Below, piece by piece: positions 20,959-32,068 of a stretch of DNA of 64,000 bases. A program made the translations under genes and the position numbers. Source of the DNA: Blattamonas nauphoetae (Eukaryota > Preaxostyla > Oxymonadida); contig JARBJD010000363.1 of NCBI GenBank assembly GCA_033064195.1, positions 1 to 64,000 on the forward strand, written 5' to 3'. The notes below the pieces were generated by a model. That model did not search any database. It saw only the letters and a list, made by a program, of their open reading frames with translations, and was not told the origin of the DNA. Every line of letters begins with the position of its first letter. The first letter of the stretch is position 1.

Positions 20959-22559
20959 AGTCGATGCTGCATGGACGACATGTGAAGACGACGACTGAGA
21001 AGGTGCACCAAGAGAAGACAGGGCGAGAGAGGAAGGAGGCAGAGCAGGAGGAGCGTCTCTTCTGTCACTCCCTTCAGAATCAGCACGCATTCGCCGTTCT
21101 CGCCGAAGACACGGCTGGGACGAGTGGAAACCCGGAATGGAGATGACATAGAACGACGCGGGCACATCAAAAGAGACAAAAGTATCGGTCCTGCCCAAAA
21201 TTCACTCATCGCAAGCTCCAATGCAACCACCGTCACATCGCGAAGTGCCCCTCTCCGTGCATCCCCAACCATGTCGCGACATTTCGATCAAAACACGAGT
21301 GCAGTTGTCTGCGCTGGTCGGTGTTGTGCGAGAGAGACAGAACGGGACAGGACACCCGTCGGCAGACACACAGAACGAGAACATCGTGTAGCTGATCATT
21401 CCAATCAGCTGGCAGCTCACATCAGTCAATCTTGTGTCTCAACTGCACGACTATGTCTTCTCTGGCGAAGATCTGGACAAGACGAGGAGTATGTACCTGA
21501 TCGACACATCTCACTTCTCTACTTCCTGATCTTCTATTCCAACACGACGATCGAGAAGGGAGCGAGTAGTCAAGATGCAGCTAGTTGTGGACGCTTCTTC
21601 ACTACTCGCTCGCTTTCGTCCTCGCTATCATCTCGGATCACGCTCCGTTTGTTGTCTCTTGATTTGTCTTTCTGATTTGTTCTGATTACTTTCTTCACCT
21701 TGATTGCATTCATTTCGTTGTTCGTATCTTCTCTCGTTTCGTTCAGGGTGAAGACATCATCATCTCCAAATCACACAGACCAATCGCACAATGCACTCTC
21801 CCACCTCTGCTCTTCATATGTCACATCACAAACAATCATCCCATCTCTTCTTTTACTCGCACTGTTCTGTCCCACCTCGCTTCCCGTTCCCATCCAACGG
21901 CACCTTCTCAACCTCCCCTCCAACTTCGATCACATCCCAAAGCAGACCTCCGATTTCTTCACCATCTGAACCGACTGTATGCGCTCCTCTCGTCCTCTCA
22001 TCACGTCCAACGCGACCAAGCTCTTGTCGCAGCTGCAGAAGATCAAGAAGGATTGCTTGGATTAGGCGTTCTCGTCAATGATCTCGACCTCGAAGGTGTT
22101 CATTATTGTTCTGTCATTTTCTTGTTTGTATGCAGAACTGAGGGATCTTACGCTGGCCGAGGCTTTCCGCCCAACACTCACAACCACCATCGCCAATCAA
22201 ATCAGAGATTCGCCGCAGATCTGGTACGGCTTCCGAGCAGGACTCAACGAGAAGTCCATCCACAGTCTGTCCACCACTCTCTCATCAACTACATTCATCT
22301 CTTTCTCTTGCACGCTTATCTTGTCATCTTAGTCTTCACTATCTCTTTATCTTCCGTCCATTTCTCTCCTCCAGTCTGCAAATACAGTCAATCCGACCAT
22401 GTTAAATGCCGTCTGATTGTTGACGAGAAGACACTCGACTGTCTCGTCATCGAAGCCAAAGAATCAGGACACCTCGCCGAGCTGATAGGATAAGGTCTGC
22501 CTTCTTCTCTTCTCATTTGTGTCCTAGACTCGTGTTCGGAATCGCTGTTCCATCTCAAC
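20959..22559. other. Host-like region, no gene assigned
   Basis: Short coding-like segments occur, for example LRDLTLAEAFRPTLTTTIA (about 22140-22200) and VDEKTLDCLVIEAKES (about 22420-22470) on the plus strand. Pyrimidine-rich stretches typical of introns lie between them. No family is recognised. A perfect 11-bp hairpin lies at 21560-21611. Confidence 0.3.
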
Positions 22560-23152
22560 AAGGTGGCACAGTGGAAGAGGAAGAATATCGGAGAGGACGA
22601 CACACAGACGAAGGCGGCGAGGAAGAGGAAAGAGGCGAGGTTGTTGTATGTGAATGCGGATCTGATGGAACAAGTGGCGAACGGACATATCTCGAAGTCA
22701 ATCATCATGAGCGACGAGAGCAACAGTTTGTTCATTTCCTTCCTTTCTTCTCCTCTCTCTCCCATCCTTTCTCTTCATCCCCCTCCCCTTTCTATCATTT
22801 TCCTCCCCTCTCTTCCTTTTCAGCTGTTTAGGACGACGCCGTGCAACGTCAGATCTTCCTCGATCTGAATGCCGCTGTGTCCAACGCTGGCCAGCACACA
22901 AAGATCTTCCGAACGTGCTACTCCTTCGACCAGAACAGACACTCCGCTATGGCTGACCGGAAGGACACCACAGACGAGCCACAAGTGAAGGGGAGAGAGG
23001 AGTTAGATGTGGTACAATTCTTGTCTGAGCGAGTGAAGGAGGCAAAGAAGAAAATGAAGCGCGCAACCTTGGGCGGGAAGAAGCCAATCCCCTCCCACCG
23101 ACACCAGAAGGACATGATTCAATTGGACAAAATAGAGAAGAAAGAAGACTAG
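22560..23152 (+). CDS. Two-exon charged protein, unidentified
   Basis: Exon one (about 22560-22725) encodes a basic helical segment with WKRKNIGEDDTQTKAARKRK. A GTTTGT donor follows, then a long pyrimidine tract ending TTTTCAG. Exon two (from about 22832) reads RQIFLDLNAAVSNAGQ and ends in a Lys/Glu-rich helix (VKEAKKKMKRATLGGKK) before TAG at 23150-23152. The splice phases do not fit cleanly with the acceptors I can see, so the junction is unresolved. No family is recognised. Confidence 0.4.
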
Positions 23153-23510
23153 GCAGCCAAGAAGACACTGTAAAACGAAGAGAGAAGACGGAAGAGCGAA
23201 AAAGGAATGAGAAGGATGAGAGCTCAATGTTAGCTGAATCAAACACGGGAGAGGTGAATGACGATCAATCCCATTTCATCGCTTGTTCGATCCATTCTCT
23301 AAACATCTCAAATTTTCTTTCAATTCCTGTTTTATGTTATTATTATCAAAAACAACTCATAGAATTTATAATTAAAGGAGAAATGGACATAATTCGTTCT
23401 GATCAGCCCTTTGTACATAAAAAGGCACCTTCTCCTCAGATCTTTGACCTCTATATCTCGAAACAGCCCAGCCCTGTCCTTAGAATGTCCTCACCTGTCA
23501 TTTCCTCAAA

Positions 23511-23575
23511 GATCGTGAATTATTGACATGGCGTGCTTTATTGACACTACTATCAGAACTAGTCGAGCTGTACCG
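23511..23575 (-). repeat. Solo Tc1/mariner-like end with shared flank
   Basis: The last 20 bp, CAGAACTAGTCGAGCTG followed by TA, equal the terminal sequence of element B. The 45 bp before them match, inverted, the DNA just outside the right end of element A (18283-18330). No transposase is nearby. Confidence 0.65.
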
Positions 23576-23579
23576 CCCC

Positions 23580-23930
23580 GCAGTGGAAAGACTGAAATCA
23601 CCCTCTCATCATCCCCTCTCGCTGCCCCTGCTTCAAGTCCGACACCCTTTCGACGATTTTATCCTTTCGGTTGGTGACCCACGGGAAGATGACGATCACA
23701 GTCTCGATCAAACCGAAACGGGCCCTCCGCCTTCACTCCAACTCGACAACGAGCTGAAAGAAGAACTAACCCTTCTGAGTGGAATCTGTGTCCCAGTGTC
23801 TATCCCAATCCCGACCTTGAAACCCAAAACTCACTCCCCAGATTCCTCACAAGCATCACCACTCACTCTCGTTCACCAATCGTCCTCGCTCTCTTCCTTC
23901 CATTCACCAGCTGCTACATCGTCTCTATAA
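23580..23930 (+). CDS. Ser/Pro-rich frame, uncertain
   Basis: A plus-strand frame open to TAA at 23928-23930 has mixed composition, with an acidic stretch (DPREDDDHSLDQTE) and a Ser-rich end. It begins inside the solo transposon end, so its start is unknown. It may be one exon of a larger gene or chance. Confidence 0.2.
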   Translation, partial: AVERLKSPSHHPLSLPLLQVRHPFDDFILSVGDPREDDDHSLDQTETGPPPSLQLDNELKEELTLLSGICVPVSIPIPTLKPKTHSPDSSQASPLTLVHQSSSLSSFHSPAATSSL

Positions 23931-25490
23931 CCACACAGTGTCAATCCAATTATACGCCTTCTAACGATCAATCCGCGCCTCTCATCGTTGAAGACAGTGC
24001 GCGTGTTCGCTGAGAAGGACAAACGTGCTCCACGCTTTCTCACTCCCTTCTGCCTCATTCGTCTCAATCCAAGCAACGATATCGTCTCGAAGCAGATGAA
24101 CTCAAGCACCTCACTTCCTTCACAAAGAGCACCGTCCCATGCTCGCTCAACAATCGCTTCAACAGAGGCAAGCCGATATCCACCTTTCATGGGCTGCCTA
24201 TCCTCGTCTGAAGTCACTTCTCTGAACTGTGTCTTTCGGAATATATCGAGCAGATCTACAACGTCGTTTTCGCAGATCAACTCATTAGCTGTCAACACCG
24301 AAACATGGTGTCTGCCACCGTCGAGAACGAACACGTATTCGACTCGTCCAATCTCACACTTCTTTCGTTTCGTGCACAGAATTGGACGCGTTTGGAGGTG
24401 CTCTTGAAGTCTTCGGATCTGAAAACATTGAAGATGAAAAGTTAGAGGAGCGATTTTTCTGGCAGGCCAATGAGACCAAGTCAGAATCTGGAAATCCACG
24501 TTTTCTGAAAACAGAGCTGATCGAGCAGGAGTACTTGTGTTCGTGAATGGAACTCGAAGACAAACGACCACAGGATGGAAGGAAGGAGGAGAGAGGGGAA
24601 GGGGGAGGAGTGTGGGTGTGTGGGAGAGTGGACGAGCTGCTATTGTGTGGTGTTGGGAGCGAAGAGAACAGGGCAGAAGGAGGAAGCTGGCTGAGTGTGA
24701 GTTCTCTCGCTCGCACTTCGACGATCTCGTCGTGTCTATTTTGTGGGAACAGGGCTGAGAGGCCAGGAGGAGCGATGCTGTCTAGAGTAGAGGGCAATTC
24801 CGTGTCGATTGTGTTCAATTTTTGCCGATTTGGAAGGAATGAGGTGTCAGATCGGATGGGAGGGGAGGAAGTTGTGTCGGACTTGTGTTCTGTGGACTGC
24901 AGTGTGGACACTGTGGAGTCTTCGGTGAGAGTGGAGAACTGCTGGTCAACCTCAAACACAGCCCGAATTGGAGTGTTGTCATCTGAAGACGACTTCTCTT
25001 CACTCTCACTCCTGTCGAACTCTGCGAAATCGAACGAGGAAACAGGAAGGACAGTCCATGTGACAACATGCGGGACAGACAAGATAGGATGTGGGTCAAC
25101 TTCAAATGCTGCATGTGTGACAGTACGAGGAGCTGTGATGATGGTAAACCACACCAAAATGGAGATCGAGTTGGAACAAAGTCATTTGAAGACGCAACTA
25201 TCACCCTCCTTGTCAACCAATCTCTCTCGATCCTACCGACAGGAAGACTCCTCGCCTGTTCCATTGGTGTTGTCTCCCTCTCCTCCATCACACGAAGTCG
25301 ACATGGAGTTGTCTTGGATTCCTACTCGATGGATGCGGATGTCAGATTGATGGTTTTGATTGTTGCTTTCGAACTGACGATGAAAATGTCGATGAAACGA
25401 GGATATGAATCTGAAAAGATGAATCCTGCGATCGTGATGGAAATGACCGTCAAACAGGACGTGATGATATGTCAGACATTCTGATATTCA
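23873..25490 (-). CDS. Minus-strand multi-exon gene, unidentified
   Basis: The 3-prime part (24571-23873) reads as protein with KKCEIGRVEYVFVLDGG and ISLLGLRRMRQKG. Upstream (25157-24430) another phase carries an acidic Ser-rich stretch (SESEEKSSSDDN) followed by Ser/Pro-rich sequence. A hydrophobic segment lies near 25450 (LTVISITIAGFIF). A TTTTCAG acceptor occurs near 24420. The order suggests a membrane segment followed by a cytosolic tail, but the exon joins are not resolved and no family is recognised. Confidence 0.3.
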
Positions 25491-25871
25491 TGATCGCCCC
25501 TCGTCGACTCTTCCGTCTTCGATTGTTCCAGCACGTACTCCACTGGAGGAATGCACATTATTCTCTTCTCAGGCTCATTCAGCCTTCTCCGTGTCGCCTT
25601 CGTCAACTGCTCGTCCACACCATTTCCTACTCGTATCAAGGCGCGATGATGGGCTACAACTCCACGCTCGATCAAGCCATGTCATTCATCCCGTTTATGC
25701 GAGGGAAGGAGGTGCTTGTTGGGCAAGATGGAGAGGACGAGCACAGTGGAGTGGAAGATTCGCCTCTTCGAATACTCTTCGCAGCATTCACATTCACCGC
25801 ACATGCGCGAACATTTCTCCAGTCGACTCACACCGTGTCCATCGCAATGACAATCCACCTCGTCCAGATTA

Positions 25872-26377
25872 ATGAGTTCTCTATCGGTTCGTTCTGCTCA
25901 ACGTCAAAAGGACCTTGTCGTTCTGTGTGATAATTGGACATGGGAATGGTTGTATCAGTACCGTTCAACTCACCTCATCCTCATCACAACTCCAGTCTCA
26001 ATCAACACTATCGACGTCAGAATCCATCTCCTCTTTCGGACAGCATGTCTCCGTCTCGAAACGTTCGTTGATGAAGTCGCACTGACAGGCGCTGTTTCAT
26101 CCGTGAACGATTGTGACACGAGCACAGATCAGCATCGCAGATGGAACACACCGCTTCAACACTGCAAGATTGAAGCATATGAGGAGGGAATCGAGAGAAT
26201 GTTCGTCTAATATGGGCGACAGGCACTTGAGGATTTGGAAGATCACTTCAATCTGGTGGATCTCGCCAAACCCGAACGTCGCCTCCAATATGTATGATCT
26301 TCATCACTTATTCATGAATTCATCTCTCTTACTTTCAGCTTTATCTCCCCTCCCTTCTCTTCCACTCACACAAATGA
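25872..26377 (+). CDS. C-terminal part of unidentified protein
   Basis: One phase reads as protein to 26291 (KIEAYEEGIERMFV, then GRQALEDLEDHFNLVDLAKP) and is interrupted by TAA at 26208-26210. A GTATGA donor at 26292 and a CTTTCAG acceptor at 26338 remove 47 nt and give a short last exon ending at TGA 26375-26377. The frame is kept across this splice, which supports it. The helical Glu-rich C-terminus does not identify a family. The in-frame TAA suggests decay or an unrecognised intron. Confidence 0.4.
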
Positions 26378-26919
26378 ACACAACTCGAAGGCTAGATACC
26401 ACATATAAACCAACAATATCGTATGACTGATTCATTTTGAACTTGTCACTTTTTGTTACATTCAATATCACATTTACATCAAGCGGCTCATTTTATTCTC
26501 GTTGTTTCATCTCAGAGTCTGATTTACCGAGAACAATGAGTAGACAGAGTCCTCAGGTGGTCTGACCTCTCCTTTCTCGATTTATATTTTTTTACTAGAC
26601 TCTTTTCCCAACATTCAGATGAAAAAGGATTATCCCGACTCCACACCACGTCTGTGACGCAACAGACACTCATTGTTTATATAGCATAGACTTGCGACGA
26701 CAATCAGAACAATCACTTTCCACTCAACAGGGATAACGGCCAAAAACCTCCTTCCTCTATACCCCACTCAAGAGGTTCACTATTGAGAGTTTCGGATATT
26801 GTTGGATGGATCAACTTTTATAATGCCAAATCACTGATTTTCTTCGTGTTATTTGAATTGTTCTTTCATTATCGGTGTTAGAAGAGAGATAAATGATTAA
26901 TGTGACAAAATGTGTTTCA
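26378..26919. other. No gene recognised
   Basis: AT-rich spacer without convincing frames or repeats. Confidence 0.4.
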
Positions 26920-27095
26920 ACAGTTGCCCATTATACACTTTTTTCAAGTTGATCAACACATAAAGATTCACCTTCATCTCCTCCCACAGGGAAACGCGCA
27001 AGCTATGAATCCGAGGGTGGATAACTCTTCACCTAATCTTTCGTTTTTTTCTGGACATTTGAGTTTTGTGGATTTGAGGGGTTTATTGGCATACC
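26920..27095 (+). repeat. Dispersed repeat D, copy 2
   Basis: It matches 56290-56470 (inverted) over about 170 bp, including GTTGATCAAC, TTCACCTTCATCTCCTCCCA and the core GGATTTGAGGGG. At peptide level both read IKIHLHLLPQ and, later, GHLS-x-x-DLRG. The long-TIR element begins directly after it. Confidence 0.75.
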
Positions 27096-27343
27096 CCAAG
27101 GCAGATCCAACCACTGTCCCGACCATAATTCGTATTTTTTTGATCGATTCGCCAAGATCTAATCATCGTCTTGTTCTTTCTAAGCAAGCTCCTAAATCGT
27201 TCACAGAGATTATAAACGGCATCTCATTGACTTTCAAGGTGTGAGGATCTCCATTCATTCCACCTTTCGAATTCACTTTTTCGCCTGATTTCAATCTCCG
27301 TTTATTCGCATCGTTCACCTTTTCGATGATGGTTTTCTTCAAT

Positions 27344-27775
27344 CACTGTCCATTTTTCCCTCAATTTTCCATTGTCATTCTTGAATTCTCTCTTTTAGAG
27401 TAAGTTTGTGAAAGAGTGCTCTACTTCGATTAAAAAACAGAAATTACATCTACAGATCGCCAAGCGTCCTCGCAAAATGGTTAGGAAACACTGAAGAGTT
27501 TTTAAGGAGACTATGACTCATGGATGTGATCGGTCGAGATGTGGTTCAGATTGCTGAAATGTCTCTGAGGACATGGACGGAAAGAAGAGTTAGAAAGAAT
27601 GGGATGTTATGTTGGTAATCAGAGAAAGCGTGAGAATGGCAAGGGAAGTCATATTGAGGAGAGAGAATCGGATCAAAGATGACTTGCTATGATTGGACGA
27701 AAAATGAGATTTCAAGAATGAAAATGGAAAATTGAGGGAAAAATGGACAGTTATTGAAGAAAACCATAATGGAAA
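27344..27775. repeat. Palindromic insert (MITE-like), 432 bp
   Basis: About 60 bp at the left (GGTTTTCTTCAAT, TTTTTCCCTCAATTTTCC) recur inverted at 27710-27770. The corresponding site at 30335 lacks the whole segment, so it is a later insertion into the left repeat of the surrounding element. Confidence 0.7.
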
Positions 27776-28118
27776 TAGGCTTGTCTGACCGACACTGACC
27801 GGTCAGTTTTCACCGAAAAGTACTGACGGTCACTGACCGGAGATATTTTGGAACCCATAATCGAGATTTCCAATTTATCCGAAGCAAATTCAAGTTGAAT
27901 CTAGAAATGTGTGATTCCCGTTGTCCGTTAAAGAAACCAGTCTTAAAGTGCTGAAATAACTAAATTCGTGACCCTTACATCATCTTTAACAGGAAATACC
28001 TCACCGAAACCTTAGAATAGAGATTGGAGACAACACGAATGATCAATGGGTTCGGTCCGATAATGGTTTACAGACAAGGTTTCTCGTGAAAAAGTTGAGT
28101 ATAAAACGGATTATCAAT

Positions 28119-29880
28119 TCACATGATGTCACTTCTTGAAGTGAGAGAATCGGAAAGTTGCAAAAGTTTGAAGCGGGATCCAATCGGAACAAGATAAACG
28201 AGAAGCGTTGAGTCAACTGAGTGTTGCACGTCAGAACCCGAATACAGAGTTGGCGTCGTCGATCCACTCTCTGACGGGAATCTCCCTGTCGTGATCAGTC
28301 CCGTCGCATTCATGAAGACTCCTCCATGCTCCCCACCCAACAGTGTTCGTCTCTTCTGGTGTGTTTCCATATCCCACGCTGTCGATGAGGAACGATGCGG
28401 TGCCAGCATCGAACTTCATGAAGATGCCTCCTCCGCCCCACAATCCCTGACACGACATTAAACGAAAATTCTTGATTTCGATGGTGGTGACATTGAAAGT
28501 GGACGTTCCTCCTCCAAATCGCACTGTTGTGCATGTGTCAAAATCATAATGATCCACAGGAAATCATTTCCAGCTAGTCAATGTCCATAATACACAATCC
28601 TCCTCCTTCCATTCCGGAAGTGCAACCTGTGAACTTCATATTGTGCAGAGACACCTATCCTGACGCTGGCTTCACATAAAGTTGGACCCTGTGACTGAGA
28701 GAGAGTTTTCTCCCTCAAATGACGTTCCACCGCAGAACCCGTCGAAAGCCATGCAATCCTCAGACTTCGACCCTTCCACTTCGATGGCATCGACAGTATG
28801 GAAAAAAGGCCCTCCTCCATCCTTATAAGTCCCAGGGGCAGTGTAGGAGATGAACTCGCAGATGTCGATGACGATTTTGTTGGAATTAATGACTGAGAGT
28901 CCGCCTCCATCATCTTTGAGAGAAAGTTGACAATCAGCGATACCCAGGCTTCCTCCAGTCCCCTTCGACTGGCAGGACGTGAAAGAAGTGCAAGAGATCG
29001 CTGCCGAAGAGGAAATGTTGTAGAGCGTGTGTCCACCTCCAAATGTGTCAGAAATACAGTCAATGAATTGGGTGTTGGTAATAATCAACGTGGCTGTGTG
29101 GTTGATCATCCCTCCTCCTCCTCGGCAATCAATGACTGTTGGGGCGAGTACTTCGCACTTGTTGCAGGTGATCATGTCCAGAGTGACAGTTGTTGTATGA
29201 TTCACTGCAAACTCATCGCCGTACACATCCTCAGATTGGTATAGATCAAATTTGGTGGTTTCAATCGAAACAGGCAGTGCAGCCACGACAAAGATGGCTC
29301 CCCCATGGATGAAGGATGTTGAGACGGAATATTCTGTGAAATTGCATCCAGTGACCGATAATGTGCCGTCAGCGTTGTGAAAAGTGATGACACCTCCATC
29401 CTCCGTCGATGTCATGTCAGTTAAGATGCACATGGTGAAAGTGGATGACGATGTGAGAACAAATGGAGGAGTGGATGAAGGGTATGCCTGTCTGGTTGAA
29501 TCCACCGAACAATACGAAAAAGTGGAATTGGTGAAGATAAAGTCTCCACAGTGGTTGATATTCGGAGTGAGGAGGCAACAGAAGCCGTTTGAGCTGTCTG
29601 TGGAGGACAATCAAGGAAGAGTATATTGTGGTGTCTGTGCTGACGGTGGCATGGATCGACGTGTGGCAGTGAGTGACGAGATGATGTGGAAAGCTGAGGC
29701 AGAGCAAGAGACTGACAGCTTGAATAAACGGGCAGGATCTTCTGGTTGAATAAGGTCGGCAAAATTGACCTGGTTAGAACCAAATTGAGTGGAGGAGATA
29801 TTCACTGAGGTGGATGTCAGTGTTGCGTCAGGAGTACTTCTGGATGGAGTTTTAGGGCGACTTGTACTCGGTACGTCCTT
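28119..29880 (-). pseudogene. Right-handed beta-helix surface protein, decayed
   Basis: The minus strand shows the typical short repeats of parallel beta-helix proteins, rich in Gly, Asn, Thr, Ser and Cys (for example GGGLSVINSNKIVIDICEF and GGVITFHNADGTLSVTGCNF). The best frame runs 29610-28672. Related sequence continues in other phases at 29870-29611, 28670-28580, 28557-28300 and 28409-28119. At least four phase changes are therefore needed, too many and too poor in splice signals for introns. Such proteins are often secreted or on the cell surface. No signal peptide is visible. It is the only recognisable gene inside the long-TIR element. Confidence 0.7.
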
Positions 29881-30563
29881 GAGGCTGTTTGAGGGTGAAA
29901 TGATTGTTATTTGGTTCAGTTAAGCAGATGAGGTGTAGTGATCAGCTCTGGAAGATGGTGGGAGGATCAATCAGCGAGTTGTTCTCATGTTTTGAAACAA
30001 TCAGTCTTCACTCCTCTCCTTCGGGGTTTCAATCTTGACCAGATGAAAGAAGGAGAAAACAGACATTTGGGGTCATATCTCCAATTCTATGTCGCAATTA
30101 AGCCAATATGCGCGAGAATGACATGATCAAACCAGTCATTTTTGTGATTGAGCGTAGCAAATTGAAAAAAGGATGCCAAACAATTTCAATCAGCAAAATG
30201 TGACAGGTCTTGCTGTTTTCATTCAGATGTCTTGCTATTAGCATGTGATTTACCGATTAGATGTGATCAGACCCTTTGAAATATTACTTACTGACACTGA
30301 CCGCCGCTTTTGGCCGGTCAGACAAGCCTAAATGGAAAAGGTGAACGATGCGAATAAACGGAGATTGAAATCAGGCGAAAAAGTGAAAACGAAAGGTGGA
30401 ATGAATGGAGATCATCAAACCTTGTAAGTCAATGAGAGGCCGTTTATGATCTCTGTGAACGATTTAGGAGCTTGCTTAGAAAGAACAAGACGATGATTAG
30501 ATTTTGGTAAATCGATCAAAAAAATACGAAATATGGTCAGGACAGTGGTTGGATCTGCCTTGG

Positions 30564-30800
30564 CATACCCTGAGGGGTTTTTTGGTTTTCCCTGATAGTC
30601 CTTTCAACAATCCGAAAAATTTAAAAATCCGTAACATGAGGGTGAGATGAGAGATTTCTGAAGTAGGAATTCAGTGAGGGTAGTCATTCCGCGCCGAAAT
30701 GTCTCTGTATCGAGAAAAAGACCTAAAATATGGGTGAGATCGTCATTATGGGATTGATCATAGGGTCGATATTTTTCACTTTCCCAAAAAACAGTCATTT
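30564..30800. repeat. Repeat D core and repeat Y
   Basis: 30570-30595 repeats the D core (TGAGGGGTTTTTTGGTTTTC) in plus orientation. 30605-30800, read on the minus strand, matches 45735-45880 and encodes DDLTHILGLFLDTETFRRGM in both places. Both look like pieces of a dispersed coding sequence. Confidence 0.7.
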
Positions 30801-31268
30801 TGTTCGAGTGAAATGCAAGATGTAACTCAGTGCGTAAAATCGATTACTCGACTTTCATCAATCTTAATTTTCGATCTTAGACCACTAATTTCTCCAGCTT
30901 TCGTATGAGATGGTGATCAAGCCCATTGTTAGAAATGTTGAATCTCAAAAGCCATCTTCACCTTTTACTCACTGTAGCGCACACGAGATATCTCATGTAT
31001 GGCTTCATTGAAGTGTTTACAGGCAGAAAAACCGAATAATGGATCAGCCATCTACAAACACATTTTAGCTCTCATTTTGCCATGAGATGAAGACTTTGAC
31101 CGATCTTTCGCGAACATTTCCTCTTAGCTTTCATCCAGCTCGACACGTATGTCGCTCCATTTCAATCGTATTTCTCCACTCTTTTTTCCGCAGCGATGGC
31201 GAAAATTCTATGCTAGCCATGAACCAACATTTGTCAGCTCTAAATCTCACTGGGGAATCATTTCATAG
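30801..31268. other. No gene recognised upstream of IFT46
   Basis: The N-terminal half of IFT46 would be expected here. I could not find its conserved motifs in any frame. A TTTTTTCCGCAG acceptor near 31195 and a CATTTCATAG acceptor at 31268 suggest exons, but their content is not recognisable. Confidence 0.35.
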
Positions 31269-31913
31269 TGAAAGTGCAGCGTCCAGATGGTGTTGGTGAC
31301 TTTCTTGGCCTTGTTGTTCTCGATGAACATGGTCCAGAACAGAGCAATCCGTCTGTACTCGAGATGCAACTTCGGAATCTCGACAAACTGAGCAATGTGA
31401 AGCAGCCAACAAATGTTCGAACTGTGGATGCGAATGATCGGGGAGCGATGGTATATTCTTCAACAATGTCCATCCAAACTTGTGCTTCTTTTTTCTCCAC
31501 TCTTTTGCTGGTAGGGTCTTCAATCGTGGATTAATAGCATCGAGGAGTTCCATAAAAGCCGACCTTCCCCTTCTGTTGCCTATCGAGGCCCAATGCCGTC
31601 TCCAGAGACACTCATGCAAGTCTGGCCGCCCGAATTCGAGAATCAACTCAAACATGTCTGATTTTATCGTGATTAAGCAATCTTTTTCTCTCTCATGATT
31701 CTTCAGACAAAAATACCTCCACTTCATCGGCTGGACATGAGCTTCACAGATAACAGCAAACTAATCCTCTATGTCCTCAACTTCGCTGTGTACATTGATT
31801 CTGTGAATAATTTTCTTCACCTGCTCTTCTCTTTACACAGTGCCTTCAAAGAGCACCCACACTTCAAAGATTTGGACCTTGGGGATCTTCTCTCGCAGAC
31901 CAAAGGTCACTGA
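31269..31913 (+). CDS. IFT46: Intraflagellar transport protein 46, C-terminal exons
   Basis: IFT46 is a core subunit of IFT complex B, which carries cargo along flagella. Three exons (31269-31450, 31515-31655, 31707-31913) join in phase through introns of 64 and 51 nt with GT-AG ends. The product carries the family hallmarks DGVGDFLGLVVLDE, SNPSVLEMQLRNL, WINSIEEFHKSRP and TLMQVWPPEFE. A C-terminal helix with LHLLFSLHSAFKEHPHF follows, and the gene ends with TGA 31911-31913. The N-terminal region is missing or unrecognised, so the gene may be truncated or have an early exon beyond my reading. This part has no in-frame stop, unlike its neighbours. Confidence 0.9.
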
Positions 31914-32068
31914 CTTCATTATTTGCCATCAGCTCTTCAATCCTCATTTCCCGCCGATTTTCATAGTTCTTCATTTCACTCATACTCTTTTTTCGTCCAT
32001 AATTGTCTCCCAATCTCAGATTGGACAGAAACCTGAAAAACGATGATTGTTCCTGTGAAGTGATTGTC

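Larger units (their letters stand above)
27096..30563. mobile_element. Element with long inverted repeats, 3.5 kb
   Basis: 27096-27343 and 30338-30563 are inverted copies (about 94 percent identical by eye, starting CCAAGGCAGATCC). Just inside them both sides carry TAGGCTTGTCTGACCG (27776 and inverted to 30330). The left side has gained a 432-bp palindromic insert between these two blocks. The interior holds a decayed beta-helix gene and no transposase that I can see. It could be a non-autonomous transposon that captured host DNA, or two inverted copies of a repeat around unrelated DNA. Confidence 0.6.

Noticed and set aside
31263-31920. Minus-strand gene opposite IFT46
   Set aside because: The minus frames contain stops and no family motif, whereas the plus strand splices cleanly into IFT46.
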